From: Lentisphaerota bacterium
Lineage (GTDB): Bacteria; Verrucomicrobiota; Kiritimatiellia; RFP12; UBA1067
NCBI GenBank assembly: GCA_015061765.1
Contig: SUVZ01000117.1
Location: 1-9,696, forward strand
Direction: 5' to 3'
DNA: 9,696 bases
The notes under the pieces are model-generated. The model searched no databases. It was not told the origin of the DNA and saw only the letters and a program-made list of their open reading frames with translations. Of this stretch, positions 1-7,000 are shown piece after piece; position 1 is the first letter of the stretch; the number at the start of each line of letters is the position of its first letter. Both the position numbers and the translations under genes were made by a program.

Positions 1-263
1 GAGCCGATGGCCACAAGCGGTGTTCCTGCCTTGGCGAGGAGTGCTTGAGTTTTTCTGTCCGGCTCAATCCCGGTGACAACTCCTTGACAACCTGAAACGG
101 CGCGTTGCAGTTCGTCGGCAGACTGCACAACACGGATGTCCCAGTGGGTTTCCCTCTTGGCGTAGTCGAAGAATCCCATGAGGAAATCCCGCCATGAAGC
201 GTCGGAAAGCTTCACCGCCACCGCGACGCTTCTGATTTTCCGGGTCGTATTCATTGTTTTCAT
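1..263 (-). CDS. XylR-like transcriptional regulator, N-terminal part (cut by window edge)
   Basis: This is the 5' end of a minus-strand gene that runs off the left edge; 87 codons are visible. The protein has no N-terminal helix-turn-helix. After a few residues it goes straight into a sugar-sensor-like fold: RSVAVAVKLS (about 11-20), a helix around WRDFLMGFFDYAKRE (24-38), WDIRVV (41-46), then GVVTGI (61-66) and TPLVAIG (81-87). That strand-helix-strand order matches the periplasmic-binding-protein-like sensor of XylR-type regulators, which carry their AraC-type DNA-binding domain at the C-terminus (not visible here). An in-frame TAG at 296..294, with no start codon between it and the ATG at 263, excludes an N-terminal extension carrying a LacI-type HTH. 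ATG 254 is an alternative start. It faces the glycan-degradation operon and probably controls it. The family call rests on pattern resemblance, so an orphan sensor protein remains possible. Confidence 0.65.
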   Translation of the reverse strand, partial: MKTMNTTRKIRSVAVAVKLSDASWRDFLMGFFDYAKRETHWDIRVVQSADELQRAVSGCQGVVTGIEPDRKTQALLAKAGTPLVAIG

Positions 264-270
264 GTCGTTG

Positions 271-276
271 ATTATA
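271..276 (-). promoter_or_regulatory. Perfect -10 box for the regulator gene, very close to its start codon
   Basis: Read on the minus strand, 276..271 is TATAAT, an exact match to the sigma-70-type -10 consensus. Its 3' end is 7 bases from the ATG at 263, so transcription would begin at or next to that ATG, or about 10 bases before the alternative ATG at 254. Neither ATG has a purine-rich ribosome binding site, which fits a leaderless or nearly leaderless message. No good -35 lies at the usual distance: CAATAG occupies the 17-bp position, and TTCACA (303..298) is 21 bp away. That would suit an activated or weak promoter. Confidence 0.45.
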
Positions 277-331
277 TCAAAATCGTGATGTTTCTATTGT
301 GAAAATATGTCCCGGCTTTCCCGATTTTGAA

Positions 332-361
332 TAGACATCAAATTGATGATTGTGCTATCAT
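332..361 (+). promoter_or_regulatory. Candidate promoter of the plus-strand operon
   Basis: TAGACA (332..337, five of six matches to TTGACA) is followed after 18 bp by TATCAT (356..361, five of six matches to TATAAT). The -10 is preceded by TGC, giving an extended -10 element. Initiation would fall near 368, leaving a leader of about 37 nt before the sialidase-like gene at 405. The palindrome at 336..348 overlaps the -35 edge and spacer. Promoter rules in PVC bacteria may differ from those assumed here. Confidence 0.4.
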
Positions 362-404
362 TTGGAGCAAAGGGTGAATAGCATCTTGCAACGAGAGGAT
401 AGAG

Positions 405-1751
405 ATGAAATATGCTTCGAGACAAAAATATGCATTGATTGCCTTTTCCGTCATTGCGGGAACGGTAGCCGTTGCGGATATTGAGAGAAATGCGGACAAA
501 TTGATGTCCGAGCATCCGATGTTGCGCACTCTGCATGCAAAGCGGCTGAAAGATGTAATGCTGACGAAGCCAGATTATGTGGTTTATGTGCCGAAACAGG
601 AGATGCATCTTTACAAGAAGACGAATCCGCAGGAGATTGGAGACCGGTACAACGACCATTTTCAGGTGCTTTATGACGACAAGCGGAAACTCTACTACGC
701 GTTCTGGACTCAGGCGTCATGGGAAGGGGCGGGCGATCATCACATCGTGTTTTCCAAAAGTGCCGACGGCGGAAAGACCTGGACGGAGCCTGTGACGCTT
801 GCAGGTTCGGAGCGGCGCGCCTACAAACGGTTGGGGGCGAGCTGGCAGCAGCCGATGCTGTCGAAAAGCGGTCGGTTATACTGCTACTGGAACCAGAAGG
901 TAAGGCAGGGCGGATGCAACGAACTGCTGTACGGATTCTATTCCGATGATGCAGGCGAATCATGGAGCGATCCGGTATTGGTACATTATCCGCGACGTCC
1001 GCAGATTCCCGGATATATCGCCACTGTGAAGTCGGGTTGGATAAACTGGCAGCGCCCGTTGCGGCTTGGTGAGAACGGAAAATATTTCGTCGGTTGTTCC
1101 CGGGGCCCTGCCATCGAATTCTGGCAGTATGAGAACATTGATGACGATCCTCCTGCCGAAGACTTGAAGATATCCTTTTTCGCGTCCGGGACGAACAGCC
1201 TTTCCCGCAGCCGCCTTGCAGAAAAAAGCGATTTCGTTCTCAGTTCCGGCGAGAGCAGGTTTGAGGAGGCTGGAATCGTGAAGCTTCCTGACGGTCGGCT
1301 GTTCGCTCTTGCCCGTACACAGGTCGGTTATCCAGTGTGGAGCGTAAGCGCTGATGGCGGCAGAACATGGAGTGATCCGAAATACTTACGCAGGAAAGAC
1401 GGCGGCAAGGCGTTCCTTCATCCTCGCTCGCCCTGTCCCATTTACGATTGGGTTGCGCCCGAGGCCGGAAGCGGAAAGTATTTCGCCTTTGTGCATAACA
1501 AGTTCAATTTTGAAAACAAGCGTTCTGCGTCCGGTCCGCGCGGTGCGTTGTATTTGATTGCCGGAAAGTTCAATCCCAATGCGGAGCAGCCGATAGAGTT
1601 CTCCGAGCCGAAGTTCTTTCTTGAGCGCAAGAATGCATGGAACTCGTTCTATACGAGCTACACGGTTGTAGGCGACAAGCGCATTCTATGGTATCCCGAC
1701 GGGAAGCACTATCTTCTTGGACGGGAGATCGGCGAGGAGTGGTTCAAATGA
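405..1751 (+). CDS. Secreted BNR/Asp-box sialidase-like protein
   Basis: The 448-residue protein begins with a signal peptide, with likely cleavage after A24 (VAVA before D25). Three Asp-box motifs (S-x-D-x-G-x-T/S-W) mark a sialidase-type six-bladed beta-propeller: S119-W126 (SADGGKTW), S180-W187 (SDDAGESW) and S315-W322 (SADGGRTW). The segment EEAGIVKLPDGRLFALAR (287-304) resembles the strand of BNR_2/sialidase-like proteins that supplies an active-site glutamate (E287 or E288). WNSFYTSY (412-419) is a candidate for the tyrosine-bearing end of the propeller. The classical (F/Y)RIP arginine motif is not recognisable, so neuraminidase activity is unproven; other glycosidases and sialidase-like proteins share this fold. 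The ribosome binding site GAGAGGA (393..399) lies 5 nt before the ATG. It is the first gene of the operon, and its stop overlaps the next start (ATGA). Confidence is high for fold and export, low for substrate. Confidence 0.8.
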   Translation: MKYASRQKYALIAFSVIAGTVAVADIERNADKLMSEHPMLRTLHAKRLKDVMLTKPDYVVYVPKQEMHLYKKTNPQEIGDRYNDHFQVLYDDKRKLYYAFWTQASWEGAGDHHIVFSKSADGGKTWTEPVTLAGSERRAYKRLGASWQQPMLSKSGRLYCYWNQKVRQGGCNELLYGFYSDDAGESWSDPVLVHYPRRPQIPGYIATVKSGWINWQRPLRLGENGKYFVGCSRGPAIEFWQYENIDDDPPAEDLKISFFASGTNSLSRSRLAEKSDFVLSSGESRFEEAGIVKLPDGRLFALARTQVGYPVWSVSADGGRTWSDPKYLRRKDGGKAFLHPRSPCPIYDWVAPEAGSGKYFAFVHNKFNFENKRSASGPRGALYLIAGKFNPNAEQPIEFSEPKFFLERKNAWNSFYTSYTVVGDKRILWYPDGKHYLLGREIGEEWFK

Positions 1752-2575
1752 TCCGGTCAGCCATTCTGCTGTCGTTGATTTATCTAATTGTGCCGTCGGC
1801 AACGGCATCGGCTCTTTCCGTTCCGCTCTGGCCGGAAGGCAGGATTTCCGGCTTCAACGCCGGGCAGACTGTACCATCGCTTGAAGTGGTGCTGCCGGGA
1901 GACCGCACGAACGATGCGTTGCTTATAATAGCTCCGGGCGGAAGCTACATGAAGTGGTGCGAATGGGAAGGCAAGTGTGTCGCCTATTTCAATAAGCGCG
2001 GCATGGCAACAGCACTTCTCAAGTACCGTACGCCGCGTCCACTGGGTGCTGCGAAGCACATTTCTGCATGGCAGGATGCCCAGCGCGCCGTTCGGCTCTG
2101 CAGAAAATATTCCAAGGAGTGGAATGTGAATCCTGAAAGGATATTTTTCATGGGTTTTTCGGCAGGCGGCAATCTTACGCTCCTTGCGGCAACCTCGAGC
2201 CAGACGCCGTCATATGCAAAGGTTGACGACGTCGACGATCTGCCTTGCCATGTCAACGGGGCGATTGCCTGTTATCCTGCCTATGTGCTTTCGGATTGCA
2301 GGAACTTCGACGGTTCCAATCGTGCGAAGGGGAATGACTTAGGCCTTTTGATGGATCCGATTTTCAAGTTCGACACCAAAACCCCGCCTATGTGCTTCTT
2401 GCACGGCGATGCCGACGCACATTCTCCGATGGGGAGCGTGCGGGCATACCACAAGCTGCGCACGATGGGCATACCGGCGGAACTTCATGTGTTTTCAGAA
2501 CGTAAACATGCCGATCTGCCGCGAGGTACGTGGCAGGAACTTGTATGGACATGGATAGAAAGGAATAGGAAATGA
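1748..2575 (+). CDS. Secreted alpha/beta-hydrolase, acetyl-xylan-esterase-like
   Basis: This 275-residue esterase probably removes acyl (likely acetyl) groups from a glycan outside the cytoplasm. The ATG at 1748 is chosen because it overlaps the previous stop as ATGA, is preceded by GAGGAG (1734..1739) at 8 nt, and opens a clean signal peptide (hydrophobic residues about 5-15, likely cleavage after ASA near residue 22). The mature protein opens with VPLWPEG (25-31), common in secreted sugar esterases of this group. The oxyanion-hole region is APGGSY (62-67). The nucleophile elbow is GFSAGG (136-141) with Ser138. The acid is probably Asp223 in HGDADAH, and the base His254 in RKHADLP. All three catalytic residues are in canonical order, so activity is likely. 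An open frame extends upstream to 1637 but lies inside the sialidase-like gene. Substrate is inferred from neighbours only. Confidence 0.85.
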   Translation: MIRSAILLSLIYLIVPSATASALSVPLWPEGRISGFNAGQTVPSLEVVLPGDRTNDALLIIAPGGSYMKWCEWEGKCVAYFNKRGMATALLKYRTPRPLGAAKHISAWQDAQRAVRLCRKYSKEWNVNPERIFFMGFSAGGNLTLLAATSSQTPSYAKVDDVDDLPCHVNGAIACYPAYVLSDCRNFDGSNRAKGNDLGLLMDPIFKFDTKTPPMCFLHGDADAHSPMGSVRAYHKLRTMGIPAELHVFSERKHADLPRGTWQELVWTWIERNRK

Positions 2576-4038
2576 AAAGGACTATCGCGCTTTTTTCCGC
2601 TTCGGTGCTTACTGCCGCTTTTGCTGCGGAAGTGTCGTTCCCTCTCGATTCCGGCGATATCTCGCTTGAGGGAAACTGGAACGGGGTGTTTCCCGGAACC
2701 TCTGACTGTGCTGTGCTGCAACACGCCGGTCCGTACGAAATCTCCAGGAATGTCGAATTCGGGAGCATCGTATCGCTGTCCGGATCGTTGCGGATCAAGG
2801 CCGGCGAAAACGTGTGGATCACCGCCAACAATTCATCCGGCAAGGAAGGCGTGGTGATCAAAGCCAACAAAATCGAAAACGCTATGATTGAAGGCGGCGT
2901 TTACTACATGCGCAACAACGCCAACTTCATGCCGGTGTACGGACGGCATCTTGGAGTCGCCGAAAGCGGCGCTACTGCCACGCTCAATACGGTTACGGTT
3001 ACGAATGCGTATGAGTTTTCCGCGACCAAACGGATATCCGATGCCGTCGTCACCGTTGCTGGGAATTCCCGCATCTACGCTCGCTTCGGCAAAGTGTCGC
3101 ATCGCGACCAGAATGCCGGCAGCCGGAACACGTTGAGAATCGAGGGCGCGAGCAGGCTGCACGTTATTGATCATTTCTACTTTGAGTCGAAAAAAGACGG
3201 TGTTGACGGCACTGGCATGGGCGGTTCGGTTTTTGAGGTTGCCGGGAGGGATACGTTGGTGGATATCGGCCAGAGCCTGATAATGGGCCAGTACGGAGCG
3301 TCCGGAAGGGTCGACGTGGCGGATTGCGCCACACTGCAGGTCGGTTCCAGTTTCCTGATCGGCGGCGCGGATACGCAGAACAGTGGACTGGGAGGCCACG
3401 CGGCTGTTTTCTCCAATTCGGCGACCGGTCTGCTCAATACCGTGTATCTGGGCATGCGGCCCGGCGGTGGAGACAATGTTTTTACGGTTGCGTCCAATTC
3501 ATTCGTCTCTGTAGCTACCATGACCATCGGAAATCAAGCTTCTGGAAACACGCTTGTGGTTGATGATGCCATGCTTGATGTTCGCAGTCAGCTACATATC
3601 GGCTCCAGCAAAAATACTGAGGGAACGGACAATACTGTTATTTTACGCGGTCGCAATCCTCAGTTATGCAACAGGAATGGCAGCACTCAGTGGATATATG
3701 CTTTTAATCGTTCAAAGTTCCGTTTTGAAGTGCCGGAAGGAGGATTTGCCGATATCCCAATCAAGGGATCTCATTTTCACTGGGGTGGAGACGTTACATT
3801 TGAAGTTGAGTGCAAGAAGTTTCGCAATGCCGGTGGCGGTACTATAGTTCTTGCAGAGAGTGGAGGGAGTGCGTGGGTTGATCAAGATTCGGGAAGCAGT
3901 CAGTCAAATCTCGCAGAACGGTTTGTGGAGCTGAACAAGATCCAGCCAGAGGGGTGTTATTTTGAGATTAAGGACAAGCAGATTTTGTATCATGCTTCCT
4001 ATTTGCCGCCGGTCAGAATGAGAGTCATAATCCGGTAG
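2572..4038 (+). CDS. Secreted beta-helix-like repeat protein, function unknown
   Basis: I do not recognise a named family for this 488-residue protein. It starts with a signal peptide (likely cleavage after AFA, residues 16-18). Residues about 185-358 contain irregular repeats of 24-33 residues of the type N-T-hydrophobic-x-hydrophobic, polar turn, L-x-V, then I-G: for example NTLRIEGASRLHVID (186-200), GRVDVADCATLQVG (245-258), DNVFTVASNSFVSV (301-314) and GNTLVVDDAMLDVR (325-338). The alternating hydrophobic strands and Gly/Asn turns suggest a right-handed beta-helix, as in surface proteins and some polysaccharide lyases. The C-terminal third (about 359-488) lacks the repeat and is more charged. 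There is no sorting signal, transmembrane anchor or autotransporter barrel at the C-terminus. ATG 2572 overlaps the esterase stop (ATGA) and follows AAGGA (2560..2564) at 7 nt. Base composition falls sharply near 3590. A glycan-binding, lyase or adhesive role would be guesswork. Confidence 0.75.
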   Translation: MKRTIALFSASVLTAAFAAEVSFPLDSGDISLEGNWNGVFPGTSDCAVLQHAGPYEISRNVEFGSIVSLSGSLRIKAGENVWITANNSSGKEGVVIKANKIENAMIEGGVYYMRNNANFMPVYGRHLGVAESGATATLNTVTVTNAYEFSATKRISDAVVTVAGNSRIYARFGKVSHRDQNAGSRNTLRIEGASRLHVIDHFYFESKKDGVDGTGMGGSVFEVAGRDTLVDIGQSLIMGQYGASGRVDVADCATLQVGSSFLIGGADTQNSGLGGHAAVFSNSATGLLNTVYLGMRPGGGDNVFTVASNSFVSVATMTIGNQASGNTLVVDDAMLDVRSQLHIGSSKNTEGTDNTVILRGRNPQLCNRNGSTQWIYAFNRSKFRFEVPEGGFADIPIKGSHFHWGGDVTFEVECKKFRNAGGGTIVLAESGGSAWVDQDSGSSQSNLAERFVELNKIQPEGCYFEIKDKQILYHASYLPPVRMRVIIR

Positions 4039-4049
4039 GGAAGGTATTC

Positions 4050-7000
4050 ATGATGTTGTTTGCGATTCTCTTTGCGGCTTTTGTCGCCGATGTGCCGGTA
4101 AAGACCGAGGCGCCCTTGAAATTCTATCCGTCGTACGCCGAGGTGCAGGACTCTTCTCCCGGCAAAACGGTTCCGCTCACGCCGATTAAAATACGCAAGC
4201 CGGGGCGTTTCTGGATGTTTGTCGAGTCTCCGCGCAGGATAGAGTTCACTCTCCGTCGCGAGGCTGATGCGGGTTCTGCCCTCGACAAAAAGGTTGCTCA
4301 GATGCAGTTCAACTTCATTCAAGTGGAATGTGCAGGACAGCACCGCCGCCGCTGGCCCGCGCCGGGCGAAAAGGATTTCACCTTCAAGTGGGATTCTCCG
4401 CATCCAGGGTTCTATACGCTGGATTTCGATCCCGGAAAGGCATGTTCGCTCGTGCCGGTTTCGGCGAATGTGCCGTTCGCATTGGAAACGGCGGAAGGCT
4501 TCGAACAGCTTGCTCAAGGCAAAGGGTGGAATGCGCATAACCGTCCGTTAAAGGAGCTGGACGAGGCCGCCTCGAAAGTGAAGCTCGAAAAGCCAGTCAA
4601 CATCCTCTATCTTGGCGATTCCCTTTCAGATTTCGACCGCGGTTCGAACCATGTGGATACAGTTGCTGAATATCTTGCAAAGCACAACCCCGGCAAGGTG
4701 AAGTGCTGGAATTTTGCAAAAGGAGGCGATTGCATCAGATACATAATTCAGCGCATGGACGGAAAGGGAAAGGGTGACTGGAAGGCTCGCTATGACGACC
4801 TGTGGAACCGCAAATACGATTGGGCGTTCATTCTGCTCGGGCATAACGACACAAAAACCAATCTGAAGAACGATTTCAAGGAGCCGTTCACGCCGCGCGC
4901 GCAGCAGCACGAAATGTACGATGAACTGATCCGCAGACTTCGTGCGCGAGGAATCGGGCGCATTGTACTTCTGTCGTCCACAAGTTCGAATTTCGATGTG
5001 TGTAACCATTGGGTCACTTCACGTCTTGACCGCGCCAGAGCTTCCGGCAAAGGGATATCGCTCTTCGGTCAGCCGGAGCAGATGGAGGTGTTCAACAAGG
5101 CTCTGCGGGAGATCGCGGTGCGCAACAATGTCGAATATGCCGATTTGTACGACAAGATGAAGGCGCGAAAAGATAAACCGTCCATGCTTCGCTTCACTGA
5201 CGGCGTTCATCTTTCAAAGAAGGGGTATGATTTTGTGGCGGTGGAGACGTTGCGGTATCTGGCTAAAAATCCAGTCCCTAAAATTACGATGGAAAAAACG
5301 GTCGCACCAGCCGCAACGGTCAGATCGGCAAAGTGCGCGGAGAAGTCGCCTGTCCAAAAATTTCCTGAAGGTGACGCAATCAGGAACGGTTCGTTTGAAG
5401 TGCGCGGGCAGGAAAACGCTTGGACTCTGCCAAAAGGATGGCGCATATCTCGCGGCGAAGGCATGAACGGCGGCGGTGGACTGGTGTTTGAATGCACTGA
5501 AAAGCTCGAACAGCCTGCAAAAGCCGAGCAGATTTCAGATGTAGCTCCCGGGCGGATATATGATTTCGAGGCGTGGGTGGATGGTGCTATCGATTGTGCG
5601 AAGGGTGCGCAGGTGGATATTCAGTTTCTTGATGCTGACGGCAAAGTGGTTTCTGGGGTGTATTCCGGCACAAGGGCGAACAACAAGGGATGGGGGCGGC
5701 TTAGCGTGCGCACGAAGAGATTGCCTGCCAATGTGCGTAAAGTGCGCATCCGTCCGAGTGTTCCCGCCGGGGCGAAAGGCCGGGTTTCGTTTGACGACAT
5801 TTCTCTTAGTCCCCACCGGGTAATGCCGGTTACAGCGCTGTGTTCGTCGCACTACCGCAACGAGGCGGGGATTGATGACGGTATCGTGACCTTCTACGCC
5901 GGGATAGATTTGGCGGATACAGGGTGTCTGAAAGATGAAGTGGATGTATTTTTCGTTTACGAAACGCCAGAAGGGAAGATCGTCCGGAGAAAGGCGGAAT
6001 CCTTCAATGGCATTGATGCAAGCATCGGGATATGGCCTGCGGCGTTCATGGAGGGGCCTCAGGAGATTTCAGCTGAGATTGTCGCAAAAGACGGACGTAC
6101 GCTTGGAAGCCGCAAACTGACATTCTTGCGCATAAGGAGGCGTCCGCGCCGCAATGTTGCGATCGATCGTTACAAACGCGTTACGGTCTCCGGTAAACCG
6201 TTCTTCCCTGTCGGAATATATGCAGGAACGGCAAATTCCAATATGGTCGAACGATTGGGCAGGTCTCCATTCAACACGCTGATGGCGTATCATGGACTAA
6301 CCCGCGAGATGCTGGATTGGTGCCATGAAAATAATCTGATGGCAAATGTTCACGCTGGAGATTATCAGACATCCGAAGCCGCCATTGCCAAAAAAGTTTC
6401 TAATTTGAAGAACCACCCTGCGCTTCTCGCCTGGTTGGTGAACGACGAGAAGCCGGTCTCGGCACTGCCGCAGCTTAAGACTCGTTATCGTACCGTACTG
6501 GATAATGATGACGGGCATCCGACATGGGCGGTGCTGTATCAGGTGGATCAGATTCGCGAATACATCGGAACGTGTGACGTAATCGGAAGCGACCCTTATC
6601 CGGTTCCCCATGAATCGCTCTCGTGGGTGCGTAGGTCTACCGAAAAGGCCCGTAAAGGCACTTTTGGTGCGTTGTCCCTCTGGCAGACGTCGCAGATATT
6701 CGATTGGGCCGCGTACAAGACGAAGGCGGTGCCGGGAACGGACGTATCGAAGTATCGAGCGCCCACGCTTGCGGAAATGAAAGCGATGGCATGGTTGGAG
6801 ATTGCCGGCGGCGCAAACGCGCTCTTTATGTATTCGTACTCGCCGTTAGAAAAGATGGATTGGCGGGATCCATTCGAAAAGCGCTGGAAAGATGTGTGTG
6901 AATGTGCGTCGGAGATTGTGAAAATGTCATCTGTCCTGCTTTCGGTTGATGATCCTCCGCATATCAAAAACATCCCGGATCAGCTTTCGGTGCGTACGTG

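Larger units (their letters stand above)
264..404. promoter_or_regulatory. Divergent regulatory region with candidate operators
   Basis: These 141 bp separate the regulator from the operon and must hold both promoters. They are clearly more AT-rich than the flanking genes. A perfect 9-bp inverted repeat is present: TCAAAATCG at 277..285 and CGATTTTGA at 322..330. There is also a 13-bp palindrome, CATCAAATTGATG, at 336..348. All share an (A/T)TCAAA(A/T)T core, which also occurs at 276..283. The palindrome touches the -35-like element and fills part of the spacer of the proposed plus-strand promoter, where a bound regulator could affect polymerase. A looser inverted repeat, TGCTAT at 353..358 with ATAGCA at 378..383, spans the expected transcription start. 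Operator identity is inferred from position and symmetry. Confidence 0.5.

Noticed and set aside
353..383. TGCTAT/ATAGCA hairpin as an intrinsic terminator or riboswitch
   Set aside because: The stem is only 6 bp with a long loop and no T-run, and no known riboswitch pattern is seen; kept only as part of the regulatory region.
1637..1747. Upstream extension of the esterase to an earlier ATG at 1637
   Set aside because: It would overlap the sialidase-like gene by more than 100 bp and hide the signal peptide; ATG 1748 has a Shine-Dalgarno sequence and an ATGA overlap.
2833..3399. Open frame of 188 codons on the minus strand
   Set aside because: It is antisense to the beta-helix gene, which has a signal peptide and repeats; the opposite frame has no coherent protein features.
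4039..4049. Possible terminator or promoter between the beta-helix gene and the giant gene
   Set aside because: The gap is only 11 bp and holds the ribosome binding site; no hairpin with a T-run is seen, so read-through is more likely.
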